Of a stretch of 64,000 nt of DNA, positions 43,256 through 53,626 are shown piece by piece (positions within the stretch are counted from its first letter, which is position 1; each line of letters starts with the position of its first letter). The DNA comes from Candidatus Mycoplasma haematominutum 'Birmingham 1'. Lineage in GTDB: Bacteria; Bacillota_I; Bacilli_A; Mycoplasmatales; Mycoplasmoidaceae. The translations under genes were made by a program, and so were the position numbers. The DNA is taken from contig NC_021007.1 of the NCBI RefSeq assembly GCF_000319365.1, positions 372,001 to 436,000 on the forward strand. The letters are read 5' to 3'. The notes beneath the pieces were generated by a model that was given only the letters and a program-made list of their open reading frames with translations, did not search any database and had not been told where the DNA came from.

Positions 43256-44032
43256 TTAATTAATTCATAGCTGCTGAAAGCTTAATTCCCTTCATTTATC
43301 TGCATTTTCCTTCAAACTCTGGGTTGGAGAAGTTTCACTAAAAGCTTGACTGCCTTCCCAGCATTCTCTTCCACAACTCCATACTTTTCACTGGTCGCCA
43401 CTCTCGCTTTTTTTCTTGAGAAAAGCATTACTGCTGCTTCCTAGTTTCAAATATTCTGACCCACTACATCCCTGTGAGCCTCCCGCCCACAACGTAATTA
43501 AGCCTGCATCTTGGCCTGATTGATCATCATCACTCTCTTCCCCTTCATCTGAGCTCGAAGAACTGTCACAATAACTTTTAACTCCTGAAATACCTAAATT
43601 CCCTCAAGAAGAAGGACTACTTCAGGAAGCTTGCAAAATCTGGGTAATATTCCCCTCTTCTGTTGACTGTAACTGGGTGGAACTATCAACATTTCAACAC
43701 ACTCGAGTTAAATTGCCGGCGCCAAAGTTGATTGCACTACTGCCTGCAGTAGCCTGTTGAGTTGAACATTTCTCTACTAAAACAGTCCCCTGGGTAGAAC
43801 TTCCCTCTCAACACACTTCCTTCACATTTGCAGCACCGAAAGAGATTGCAGACCTCACTCCTGAAGTTGAAGGGTTACATTCAACTACAGTTATAGGATT
43901 CTGAGAAGCTGACCCAGTAGAAGTAGTACGACTCCTAGATTGAGCAGCACTAGATACTACAGGTGCGGCTACAGCAGCACTTATACCAGCCAAAGCTACT
44001 GCAACCAGACATAATTTAAAAAAGAAAATCAA
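43256..44032 (-). CDS. Family B surface protein with duplicated Cys-Trp block (B27), 258 aa
   Basis: TTG 44032; anchor FKLCLVAVALAGISAAVAAP. Two consecutive copies of the conserved block: QNPITVVECNPSTSGVRSA...FGAANVKEVCWEGSS, then VEKCSTQQATAGSSAINFG...LTRVCW. The first (43795-43912) is nearly identical to the block of the gene at 41166-41855, so this gene has about 37 extra residues. Then CSGSEYLKLGSS, SCGRECW and a shortened end. No tract. Confidence 0.8.
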
Positions 44033-44055
44033 ACTCTAGCTATTTAGACTCTAAC

Positions 44056-44074
44056 TCCCTCCTAGGAGGAGGGA
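44056..44074 (-). terminator. Terminator-like hairpin within the B array
   Basis: TCCCTCCT-AGG-AGGAGGGA in the 44033-44220 spacer, which holds no gene. Confidence 0.5.
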
Positions 44075-44120
44075 ATCTTTCTACTCTCTACAGAAAGTCT
44101 ATACCTGCTCCTCCCTAAAG

Positions 44121-44128
44121 CCCCCCCC
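44121..44128. repeat. C8 tract (plus strand), intergenic
   Basis: In the spacer between B27 and B28; no associated frame recognised. Confidence 0.85.
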
Positions 44129-44220
44129 GAAATGTCGACAAAGTATACACAGGCACTTAATTACTTAAGACTCCTTTTCTGTAGAACGGCTGATAAGAAA
44201 GTACAGTTCAAGATTACTCT

Positions 44221-44863
44221 CTAACTGGCTGACTTTTTTCAAAATTTTACTGAAGCTCAAGCGCCTGTCGGATTAGACCAATTTTTCAAACTACTTTGAG
44301 TACCAATTGAGCTGGACTCACTAAAACACGAGCCGGTGCACAAACTCAGCTGTAATTGAGAATTTCCTCCACTAGAATTAGAATCAACTTTTTTTAGAAA
44401 CAGCTGAGTGTGCTGAGCATTAACTCCGCAATAACCTAAATATTCCGTACCGTTAGAGGAATCTTGAGCACTTATTGCTCACTTGGGAGAGCTTGAGTCC
44501 ATTAAACAAGAAGTTTTCCAAACGCTAGAACTATTATTTCTATCTCAACTAGTGGTAGGTGAACTTCACCTTTCCTTAAATAATGCAGTATACTTATCAT
44601 CTCCCTGAGTACCTCTGTCCGATACAGTTGACTCTATAGTTCAACAGAGATCCTTCTCTTCAGAGGCGCCGAAAGAGACTTCCTGACCCTTAATTTCAGT
44701 TGCACTACATTTTTCTAGTACCAAGGTTGTTTCTGCGCCCCCCCCCTTGAGAGGGTTTTGAACTAGTTGCTGTTGAAACACTAAGAGAGACTGGGACTGC
44801 AATAGCACAACAACTTCCTGCTGCTCCCACCACCCCTACTAGAGATTTAACTGATAAGGCCAA
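44221..44863 (-). CDS. Family B surface protein, out of frame at G9 (B28)
   Basis: TTG 44863; anchor SLVGVVGAAGSCCAIAVPVSL. G9 (44738-44746) follows KPSQ; at eight it gives GGGAETTLVLEKCSATE, VSFGASEEKDLCW, EYLGYCGVNA, LSLCTGSCF, WASVKFW to TAG 44221. Confidence 0.77.
44738..44746. repeat. G9 tract (minus strand), gene out of frame
   Basis: Frame restored at 8 in the 44221-44863 gene. Confidence 0.9.
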
Positions 44864-44954
44864 ACCCTAATCCCTATTTTGCAATTCACAATTCTGCTTC
44901 CTAAAACTTATATACTTTAAACTCTTTAACATTAAATCCCCTAAGGGAATTAAA

Positions 44955-44971
44955 CCCTCCCTACAGGAGGG
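44955..44971 (-). terminator. Terminator-like hairpin within the B array
   Basis: CCCTCC-CTACA-GGAGGG in the 44864-45050 spacer. Confidence 0.5.
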
Positions 44972-45050
44972 AATCTCCCTCTATATTATCCTTCTACAGG
45001 TAAATATAACTGCAGAGAAGTATTTAATCCTCTACTGAACTACTCATCTT

Positions 45051-45290
45051 TTATCTCTTGCCAATAGAGGAGAATAGGCAGAGAGAAGGATGTGAAACTC
45101 CACAAATAGGTCTTCACTTTACCTCCACATTCTTCCAATTACGTCTCAAATTTTCCTTCTTATCTTCGGAGCTTATAGTTTGAACAGTCGAACTCTTAGT
45201 AGCATTTACCAAAAAAGGTGCTGCCGCCGCACAAGAAGTTAAGGCAACGCCCCCCCCTAGACAGAGAGTAAGCTTAAAAATTCCACTCAT
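45051..45290 (-). CDS. Small probable lipoprotein, in frame at G8, 79 aa
   Basis: ATG 45290; N-terminus FKLTLCLGGGVALTSCAAAAP carries a genuine-looking lipobox (L-T-S-C), unlike most B proteins. The G8 tract (45250-45257) encodes Gly-Gly-Gly in the signal peptide and is in frame, so export itself would be switched by slippage. The mature part is short and basic (ENLRRNWKNVEVKW). Possibly a truncated family B gene. Confidence 0.6.
45250..45257. repeat. G8 tract (minus strand), gene in frame
   Basis: In the signal-peptide codons of the 45051-45290 gene. Confidence 0.9.
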
Positions 45291-45403
45291 ATTCCTATAT
45301 TTTACCTAACTCACATTTTGAAAATAATTTTACAGGAGCATCCATTCTCTATTAGATAGCAAATTTTATCAACAGTCTACAACAACCACTATTCCCTAAT
45401 TGT

Positions 45404-45998
45404 CTATTTTTTCTGAAATTCTAGTGTTTTTCACTCTCCTGCATCTTTACTACTCAAAGTTGCGGTACTTACCCCTCCACTAGAATCTGTCCAACACTTT
45501 TTGCCTTGAAAACATACTCGAAGCTGCTTAGAACTAGAATCCCCACTAGTGAACTCTACAAATGGAAACGAACTCTCTTCTCCTGTCTCTCCCCTGCAGT
45601 AACCCCACACTTCCTCCCTGAGAGGTACTAGAAAGCATTCACTTCCCCTCAGTGCAGTTAGATTTTCAAGCTCCATTCAACTCTGCCCTACTAGATAAAT
45701 CCTCCCTATTTCCTCAAATCTCCTGTAATAGACTAGTTAACGGACTTTCTGAAGCATTATCTGATGTAGTTACACTCTCCTCCTGATCACTATCTTCACT
45801 TTTTAACTTTCAGCAAACTCTTTCAGTTCCTGCATCACCAAATGTAACACTCTCCGCTCCACTTGAACCCTGTGCACACTTAGAAAACAACGGCCTAGGA
45901 ATCTTTCCACTAGAATTCAGCGAAACCGGTACTACAACAGCGCATGCACTCCCTCCTGCACAAACCGCACCTCCAATAAGGTAAGATAGATATTTCAA
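45404..45998 (-). pseudogene. Family B gene with a one-base frameshift not at a homopolymer (B30)
   Basis: TTG 45998; anchor YLIGGAVCAGGSACAVVVPVSL and VTFGDAGTERVCWKL are normal. The frame shifts between about 45610 and 45650: the first frame ends in VSICRVH, while VWGYCRGETGEES, LRVCFQGKKCW and WKTLEFQKK lie in the next frame to TAG 45404. Closely related to the intact gene at 47413-48018. Confidence 0.7.
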
Positions 45999-46055
45999 CC
46001 TAACTTAAACTGTTTCTCAACCAAAATGTAAACATCAAGAATTATTCCTACTACA

Positions 46056-46680
46056 TTACTGGGAGATAGAGAAGAACTTTACTTCCTTCCAGTTTCCAGC
46101 ATTAGGAGTTTGCAAACTTTGCAATCCTGCCGAAACGCTATCTGTCCAGCAATTTTTCGAACACAATTTGAGAGTTACATTTTTTACACTAAGTTTATCT
46201 ACCTCCAGAAAACTCTGTTGAGAGGCTGAACTATTCGCGGAAGATGGACAAAATCCTAGATATTCCTTACTTCCTTCTGGGCTAACTAACACTCAACCTG
46301 AACCGCTTGAAACGCATTTAGCTTTATATGATTGACCAGTACCTCAACTAGAAGTATCTGTAGACTTTCACTTATTGGAGAACAACCCTAATAGCGCTGT
46401 CTTTTCAGTTTCTTGCAAACTCTCTATTCCTCCCTCTGCTTTCCAGCATGCAGTTTGAGTGTTCGTATCTCCAAAGTTAACATTTGCACTACTGTCACTA
46501 TTACTGCACACATCTAGGGAAATTTGAGTTAACTCTTTTGTCTCCATCGACTGGCCCCCCCCCAACTAAATCTCCCTTACTAGCACTACTACTAACACTT
46601 AGTGGGATTGCAATACCAGCTGCACAGCAGCTTCCTAACACTCCTACAGGCACTGCAAAAGCTTTAAGTGCTATCGCCAT
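46056..46680 (-). CDS. Family B surface protein, out of frame at G9 (B31)
   Basis: ATG 46680; anchor AFAVPVGVLGSCCAAGIAIP. G9 (46555-46563) follows GDLV; at eight it gives GGGQSMETKELTQISL, VNFGDTNTQTACWKA, YLGFCPSSAN, LKLCSKNCW, WKEVKFF to TAA 46056. Confidence 0.78.
46555..46563. repeat. G9 tract (minus strand), gene out of frame
   Basis: Frame restored at 8 in the 46056-46680 gene. Confidence 0.9.
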
Positions 46681-46720
46681 AGAATCTTAGCTATAACTCC
46701 AAAATATATAAAACAGTCTC

Positions 46721-47350
46721 CTAACTCTGCTGCTGAAACTTTACTTCTCTCCAGTTTCCAGCTTTTTCCCTCTCTAGTGATACCATGCTCCCCTGTAACG
46801 CACCGGAATCCTCTTCTCAACAATCTCCTTTACATGCTCATCACTTTACCTTATCTACATTAGTTCCACTCTCTCACACTTTCTGTTTTTTCACAAATTT
46901 CGTAGCATCTACCTTAGAACTATCACACACTCCAGCATATTTCGAACCATCAGAACTTGAAACAACAATAGCTCATGAAGTTTCAGACCCATCACACTGT
47001 TGTAGCCAATTAGCGCCGCTATTCTCTGGTCAATCTCTAGAAGATGTAGGATTCTCTCATCCCGCTTTAAAAAGTGAAGTATACTCCTCTCCTGTTATGC
47101 TTTGTGAAGCTTCTTCTACTCTCCAGCAAACTTTTCCAGAGTTCTTATCTCCATAATCTACAACTTGACCAGTAGCTCCTGCCCCAACACTACAACTAGA
47201 TAACTCAACTGAAGCTAAAGAAGCGCCCCCCCCCGATGTGCCAGCTACACTATTTTTTCCCTGAGTTGACAACACTACTGGTACTGCTATTGCACTACTC
47301 AATCCAGCTGCTAGGGCTAATCCCAAACATAATTGCAGTAAAAAAGACAT
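46721..47350 (-). CDS. Family B surface protein, in frame at G9 (B32), 209 aa
   Basis: ATG 47350; anchor LQLCLGLALAAGLSSAIAVP. G9 (47226-47234) gives TSGGGASLASVELS in frame. Landmarks: SSCSVGAGA, VDYGDKNSGKVCWRV, WLQQCDGSETSWAI, YAGVCDSSK, WWACKGDCW, WREVKF. ON in this assembly. Confidence 0.82.
47226..47234. repeat. G9 tract (minus strand), gene in frame
   Basis: Encodes Gly-Gly-Gly in the linker of B32. Confidence 0.9.
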
Positions 47351-47412
47351 CTTCTAACTATCTATCCCTAATCCGCAAACTTAAATCTCTCCTCTCTTGA
47401 AAGTGAGATAAT

Positions 47413-48018
47413 CTACTTTTTCTGAAATTCTAACTCTTTCCACTCATTAGCATCTTTGGTTTTAAATGTAGAAGTGCCGCTACTGGTTGAATCTGTAAAG
47501 CAATTCTGACCCTTAAAGCAAACACTGAGTTTAGTTGAAGAATTAGTATCTCCAGTTACCTCTAAAAAGGGATAATTAGTATTCTGGTCTGATCCGCTTG
47601 AACTGCAGTAGCCAAAGAATTTGAAATTGCTATTACTCTCAGTTTTCCATTTTTTATCATTACACTCAACCTTCCAGTTACTATCTAACTCATTTTGACT
47701 AACAAGTGAGTCCTGCCTCTCCCACACTCTCATGAGTATCTCTGAAAGTTTGTTCTCATCACTTTGAACCTCAGTAGACTCTGATTCCTCTTCATCATCA
47801 CTATCAGAGTCCTGCTTCAATTTTCAACATACTCTGCGAGTACTCTTATCTCCAAAAGCAACTGTTGCACTTGACCGGGTAATTTCCTCCTCTTGACACT
47901 TACTAATTACTAGTCCAGTAGATCCTGCTCCTTCAGTTAAGGTAACTGGTACTGCAATAGCGCAAGCACTACCTCCTGTACACACTACCCCTCCCACAAT
48001 TGGAGTAAAATACTTCAA
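47413..48018 (-). CDS. Family B surface protein (B33), 201 aa
   Basis: TTG 48018; anchor PIVGGVVCTGGSACAIAVPVTL. Landmarks: ISKCQEEEITRS, VAFGDKSTRRVCWKL, acidic SDSDDEEESESTE, WKVECNDKKW, FGYCSSSGS, LSVCFKGQNCF, WKELEFQKK. First B gene of the array in transcription order; no tract. Confidence 0.8.
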
Positions 48019-48031
48019 ATTTACCTAGATT

Positions 48032-48977
48032 TTACTCTCCACTTCTAGCTGTTGAACTACCTCTAGTTAATATACTCAACAAACTAGCAACTATTGAAGT
48101 CACTGCTGCAGCCTCTTTCGGTACACTTACTCCCTGTCGACTAGCTCCAATTTCTCCTAGTAAAAGTATCTCATATATCTGCTGAGCAGTACTATCTCTT
48201 TCCTGTAAAAATTTATCTAATCTGTCCTTAGTTAAGCTGTAAGGAACTGAATTATTTCTGCTTCCCTGTAAAGCTGAAGAACTGCTCCCAGATTCAGATT
48301 TATGCTCTCCTATTAACTGAATAAATCTTTTAGCTTTAGATAGAGATTTATCAGGATCTGACAACACCCTTCTCATCAGATGAGCCAACAACCCTTTTTC
48401 TACCTCAAATACACCTTGAGACTTTCCTTCTGCTCCAGAGAGTCACTTTAACCCTTCTACCGTTTTCTGATACTCGTCACCCTTAAAGAAAGATGTGACC
48501 TCTTCCCTCTTTGAAGGATCGTAAATATACTTCAATAGTTTAGGAAAACCCTCAACCAGACCTTGAAGAGCTCCTTTAAGTTCCTCTCCCTGAAAAAATG
48601 TAGACTTCATTCCCTGCAGATAGGGAGTAGCTGTACTATAGTGAGACTCTATATTACCTAAAAAATTAACTACTGTCTGGAAGTAAGACCAAACCTGTGC
48701 TCCTGTACTACTTGCAGCTCCTGATATTTGGGTAGGTAATGAACATAATCAACTGAAGGTAGTGCAAAAATCAACTGCTGTTCCACTAGAAGACATTCCT
48801 GACTTCAGAAAGTTGGCAACCTTCCCAAAGGCACTACCTAAAGCATTTCCTATCTTTTCTCGCTGTTCAATTCCCAGTTGAACTACAGCTGAACAAGCGC
48901 CCCCCCCCGGCCAATAAAGCTGAGAGTGTTAAAAATGAAGGTTTCAGCCCTAACTTAACCACCGTCATTCCTAACAT
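48032..48977 (-). CDS. Family C surface protein, out of frame at G9 (C1)
   Basis: ATG 48977; anchor MTVVKLGLKPSFLTLSALLA. G9 (48900-48908); eight G would give GGGACSAVVQLGIEQ and 314 residues. Landmarks: FPKLLKYIYD, VTSFFKGDEYQKTVEGLKW, EKGLLAHLMRRVLSDP, YSLTKDRLDKFLQER, IYEILLLGEIGASRQGV. Confidence 0.8.
48900..48908. repeat. G9 tract (minus strand), gene out of frame
   Basis: Frame restored at 8 in the 48032-48977 gene. Confidence 0.9.
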
Positions 48978-48986
48978 CCGCTGACC

Positions 48987-49960
48987 CTAACTTTTGGGGT
49001 TCACACTACTACCAGACAAATAATATCCCAAGAAGGTAGTCAATACTGAAACAGCTGCAGAAGTAGTAGGCGATACCGGTACACCTAAAGAGGATAATCC
49101 AATTTCAGCTTTTAAACCTAATTCATATATATTCTGGGCAGTCTCTGTTCTGGCTTTTAAAAACCTATCCAATCTTGGAATATTTAACACATAGGGAGAG
49201 CTACTAGTACCAGAACTTGCAGAGGAGCTTTCAGCCGCCACTCCTTGAGCATATTTCTCCTCTGAATTACTAATCAACTGCACTAACCTATCTATCTTAT
49301 CCAATACCTGAGTAGGATTTTCAGCAAATTTGTTCACTAAGTGAGCAAATACTCCTTCCTCAACCTTAAATACCTTATTTAAAGCATGATTATCTTTTCC
49401 AGATAGAATCTCAAAAGCTTGCATAGACTTAGAAGCTTTCTCACCGGTAAATAGCTTAACAAACTTATTTCTAGAAGAACTTTCTGTGAAAAATTTAACT
49501 ATATTAGGTATTTTTTTATGTAAATTTTTCAATAATTCTCCCAATTGAGACTTAATAAAGAAGGTAGTTTGTAAACCTCCAATGACACTCATAATTTGCT
49601 GATAATTCGATTCAGCATTACTGAAGAAAGTAAAGGTTAATTGAACCCAATTAGATAAGAACTCAAAAGTACTGCTAAAGAACCCAGAGATAGAAGTTCA
49701 AACTGGTGTTGTTCAACTAAATAGGCTAGACCATTCAATAGGATTGCCAGAAATTGAGCCGCCTCCAGGCTTTAATAACTCTCCTAGTTTAGTTCCTCAA
49801 CTTTGCAGCTGAGTAGTAATAGGATAAGACTGTGTCAGCTCAACTACTACTAGACCTGTAAGTGCCCCCCCCCAGTTAATACTGCAGTACTACCTACCAG
49901 TAAAGGTTTAGAGAGCAATCAAGAGTAGAGTAGCCTAACATTTAGAGCTAGAACGCTCAT
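48987..49960 (-). CDS. Family C surface protein, out of frame at G9 (C2)
   Basis: ATG 49960; anchor LLSKPLLVGSTAVLT before G9 (49865-49873). This gene needs 7 or 10 G (TGGALTGLVVVELTQ), unlike its paralogues, which need 8 or 9. Landmarks: LHKKIPNIVKFFTESS, KLFTGEKASKSMQAFEILSG, EGVFAHLVNKFAENP, YVLNIPRLDRFLKART, YELGLKAEIGLSSLGV. Confidence 0.78.
49865..49873. repeat. G9 tract (minus strand), gene out of frame
   Basis: Frame restored at 10 or 7 in the 48987-49960 gene. Confidence 0.9.
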
Positions 49961-49969
49961 CTCCCTGTT

Positions 49970-50930
49970 TTATGTAGAAGTGCTTGAACTACTATTTAAC
50001 AACATTCCAAATACACTAGAAAATAGTGAAGTTACTGTAGAAGCCTCTTGAGGTAGCTTAACTCCTACACTATTTAGCCCTACTTCAGCTTGTAGTCCTA
50101 ATTCATAGACTATCTGAGCTCCCTCTGATCTCTGTTGTAAAAACTTATCTAATCTCTGAATATTGAACTCATACGGTGCAGAAGGTGCTGCTCCATTATC
50201 GACACTCTCCCCTCCAGAACTACTAGAACTATACTTCTCGGAAATTGAACTTATCAATTTAGTTAATCTCTCTATTTTCTCAATTACTTTTGTAGGCTCT
50301 TCCGCAAACTTATTCACTAGGTGAGTCAGAATTCCCTGATCTACCTTAAAATACTTAGCTATCTCAGCTTTACTTCCTGAAAGCACTTTAAAAGCTTCTA
50401 AATTTTTAGAAGCATTATCTCCTGTAAATAACTTTTGAAATCTCTCCCTAGAAGAAGAATCAAGAAAAAAACTAGCAACTTTAGGTATCTTCCTGTGAAA
50501 GTCACTAAATAATTCAATAAGTTGTTGCTTTACGAATACTGAAGTTTTCAAACCTTCAATTCAAGTAGATAGTTTACTATAGCTAGTATTTCACTCTCCA
50601 AAAAAAGAGATAGTACTAGTCACCCAACTGGAGAGGTAACTAAAAACAGAGGAGAAGAAGCCTCTAATGGATTGAAGTGCAGGATTAAATCATCCGAATA
50701 GGTTGAGCTGTCCTTGACTCCCTGCTGAGGAACTATTTGGGGTAAATGCAGAAACAATGGGACTAAAAACTGAGTGTAAGCCTGAGCTTATTGAACTGTA
50801 ATTTGAGACTACTCCATAAACTGTACCTGTAATGGCGCCCCCCCCCGGCCACAGTTGCTGCAACTCCTATAAGTGAAGGATTCTGCAGGAATATAGGAAG
50901 TCCTAATCTAAGCAGATTTAAGCCTAACAA
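49970..50930 (-). CDS. Family C surface protein, out of frame at G9 (C3)
   Basis: TTG 50930, one base after the TAA of the upstream gene; anchor LRLGLPIFLQNPSLIGVAATVA. G9 (50838-50846); eight gives GGGAITGTVYGVVS and 319 residues. Landmarks: FHRKIPKVASFFLDSS, LFTGDNASKNLEAFKVLSG, QGILTHLVNKFAEEP, YEFNIQRLDKFLQQRS, YELGLQAEVGLNSVGV. Confidence 0.8.
50838..50846. repeat. G9 tract (minus strand), gene out of frame
   Basis: Frame restored at 8 in the 49970-50930 gene. Confidence 0.9.
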
Positions 50931-50931
50931 C

Positions 50932-52029
50932 TTATCTTGAAGAAGTTGAGTTTAGTAAAGCTTCATATTTAGACCAATTATTAACTATCTTCACGAATCC
51001 TGTTCAACCTTTACCTGCTGATTTAATTAATATCTTTGCTGCCTGAGGTTGTGCTACCATTTTCTGCTGCACATTCTCTAAGTTTTTAAAAGAATCATCT
51101 TTAAGCTCTTTTAAATTATTCACTACATCAGAGAATTTAAGCCCTCCTGTACTATCTAAATCTAGGGCTCGAGATAATTCCGACTTTTTCTCTAATCAGG
51201 TAGAAATGGAAGACCCTGAATCACTAACTAATTTTTTTAACTTATCTTTCTGTTGCTTCAATGTAGTAATTCAACTATCAAGTTGATCTGACTCTTCAAC
51301 TAGAGAGGTTAGATAGTCTCCTAAATTAGTTTTTAGTTTTGATCAAGCTTCTCCCTCTGAAGTGAAGTTGGTTCACTCTAAATCTTTGGAAATCTCCTCT
51401 ATATCTGATTTCTTCTCATTTAACTTTTTAACCATATTTCCTAACTTAGACGAGATAGTACTTCAATTTTCCCTTAATTTCTCTAACTGAGTGAGAAGTA
51501 AATTGCTTTCTTGGAGGGCATATTTCAGTAACTGCTTATATCCTCCAGCTTTAGAGGAAATTCACTGAAGCGCCTGCATATAGTCTTCCTTATGTTGGGA
51601 GACACTTTCATAAATACTAGATAAAAATGAACTATGCTCTACTAATTTCTCCACTATCTGTTTAACCTTCTCTTTGTTCGATCATAGTTCACTAAATACC
51701 TCCTGAATATCACTTCAAGCTGCAAAACTAGTAAATTGGTCTCAACTTAAATTAGAACTTATTCAGGTATATGCACTAGCAAGTGAGTCATTTACTGTGT
51801 GGAATGCACTACCCAGTTGAGAGGGTAGCTCACTAAAAAAAGAAGATAATGCACTAAATCAATTCTCTAGAAAAGGAGTACTACCTTCACCTCTTGAAGT
51901 TCCTAGAGATGAGAATGCATTCGCAACTGCTGTGCTCCATAGCTTGACATTTCTACTAATTGAGCTATGCTCTAGTTCTACTGCTGCTATTCCTGAAACA
52001 ACGCCCCCCCCCCTCAGCTTATTCCCTAA
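50932..52029 (-). CDS. Family C companion, coiled-coil rich, start missing (C4)
   Basis: Frame reads through G10 (52004-52013) as LRGGGVVSGIAAVELEHSS and on for about 360 residues to TAA 50932. The frame is open only from 52029, immediately after the TAG of the upstream gene, with no ATG, GTG or TTG and no hydrophobic anchor; CTG 52017 is the nearest candidate. The body is helical with long Lys/Glu/Leu stretches (LVEESDQLDSWITTLKQQ) and lacks the ELGL..EIG block of typical family C. A deletion removing its signal anchor, or translation by coupling, would explain it. Confidence 0.6.
52004..52013. repeat. G10 tract (minus strand), longest in the window
   Basis: In frame with the 50932-52029 body, but no start codon lies upstream in any frame before a stop. 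Confidence 0.9.
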
Positions 52030-52607
52030 CTAGACTGCTGTGGAGGGTTAGTTCCTGTCTGCTCTTTATACCATTCAGCAATTGCCTTAGTTCAACGCTG
52101 CAATTGATTACTCTCGCTATCTTCAGCTTCACTCTCTGAAGTTTTTAACTTTTCATATAATTGCTTCAATTTTGAGAGGAATTGTATAGTCTTGCTTGAG
52201 TTTTCTGTACTCTTTCCCTCAGTCTCTACTTGACTACTTGAATTCAATAAATTAGACCATTCCTCCTTATTCTGAATTAATTTACCTACTTCCTCGTAGA
52301 CTGACTTGGCTGATTCCTGAACAGAGTGGAAATTAGAACTTAAAACTTGCCCAGCTGAAGTCCCAGCAGCTTCGGTTCCAATAGATTCTGAAGCTGTAAC
52401 TGATGTGCTAACTTCACTCTGTAGCTTCTCTAATAGTTGAGAGAGGGTACTACCTAATTTAGAGACATTCGTGCTTATAGGTGAATGAGCACTCTCCAAC
52501 TTAATAATTGAGACTGCAGCGGCTCCTCCTGAAAGGGTAGCTGCAGTGCCTAACAAAACAGGTTTAGTTAATAACACGCTAGAAAGTGCCTTACCAGCTA
52601 GTAACAC
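52026..52607 (-). CDS. Small family C companion without tract (C5), 193 aa
   Basis: GTG 52607; anchor LTKPVLLGTAATLSGGAAAV, the same signal-anchor motif as tract-bearing genes but with GGA-GGA-GCC codons, so frame is locked. Body Ser/Glu-rich and helical (SKLKQLYEKLKTSES); ends EWYKEQTGTNPPQQSS at TAG 52026. Confidence 0.78.
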
Positions 52608-52651
52608 TTTCTCTACTTAAATCTATTGTATTTCCTTGTTACTAATTACTT

Positions 52652-53611
52652 CTATCTACTACCATTGGAGAATAAATGATCTAGAAAAGCTGCGCTCAAA
52701 CTAGTCAATAAAGATGCTTGTGGAGGCACAGGCAAGCCTAGTGCATGTATTCCTATTTCAGCTTTAACTCCTAATTCGTAAATCTCTTGAGCACTATCTC
52801 TACGTTTCTTTAAAAATTGATCTAATCTCTCTTTATTAAACAGATAGGGAGAATTCATAGCTGTCTGGGTTGAACTACCTTCTCCTGAAGATTGTGAAGA
52901 TGAATTGTACAGATTTGCATACTTCTCTTTAGCACTACTAATTAAGTTAACTAATCTATCAATTTTGTCAATCACTTCTACAGGAGCTTCAGCAAATCTA
53001 TTCATCAGGTGAGCTAATACTCCATCTTCTACCTTAAACACCTCGTTAGGTCCCTTACTATTTCCTGACAACACCTTAAAGGCTTCTAGTGCATTCTTAG
53101 CTTTCGCGCCGGAAAACAGATTAGTGAATTTGGTTCTCGCCTGAGTATTAAAGGCAAATGAAACAATCTTAGGTATTTTGGTATATCAATTTTCCAGTAA
53201 CTTAGAAAGCTCAGCTTTAACGAATAGAGTGGTATTTAATCCCTCAATGGCCTGTTTCAGTGTTGGAATATGTGTTTGCGCTTCAGTTGCGATCTGCACT
53301 GAGCTAGTAAAAAAAGCACCTAAAGTCTGAAAAAAGGAGGAAATACTAGCCCAAGTGGAGGGTATTCAGCTGTAGAGAAAAGTTCAAGATATCGGTGCAG
53401 CTGAAGTTGATGTACTACCACTAGATTTTAAAACATTAAACACTGAAGTTCCCCAACTTTTCACTTTCCCGGAAATCGGAAAGCCCTGTGTAAATTCAAG
53501 TGTTGCAACACCAGCTATTGCGCCCCCCCCCGAGATGATCGCCAAGGGGCTCACTAACATAGGTTTAGCAAATACACTAGAAAAAAGTAACTTAGAGTGT
53601 AGTAAAAACAT
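52652..53611 (-). CDS. Family C surface protein, in frame at G9 (C6), 319 aa
   Basis: ATG 53611; anchor SVFAKPMLVSPLAIISGGGA with G9 (53523-53531) in frame. Landmarks: WYTKIPKIVSFAF, LFSGAKAKNALEAFKVLSG, DGVLAHLMNRFAEAPVEV, YLFNKERLDQFLKKRRD, YELGVKAEIGIHALGLPVP. Best intact example of the family. Confidence 0.85.
53523..53531. repeat. G9 tract (minus strand), gene in frame
   Basis: Encodes the GGG of the signal anchor in C6. Confidence 0.9.
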
Positions 53612-53626
53612 TAAAAAACTCTCTTC

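Noticed and set aside
46785-47156. 123-codon plus-strand frame
   Set aside because: Antisense to the family B gene at 46721-47350, which has a full set of family motifs.
25807-48018. CRISPR array, because of many similar units
   Set aside because: Units are 600-700 bp genes; no short direct repeats with regular unique spacers were found in the window.
25807-48018. Calling all family B proteins lipoproteins
   Set aside because: Some anchors contain Cys (GGSCAV, GGCCAV) but many have Ser or Ala at that place (GISSAVAVP) and the -3/-2 residues rarely fit a lipobox; only 45051-45290 (LTSC) looks convincing.
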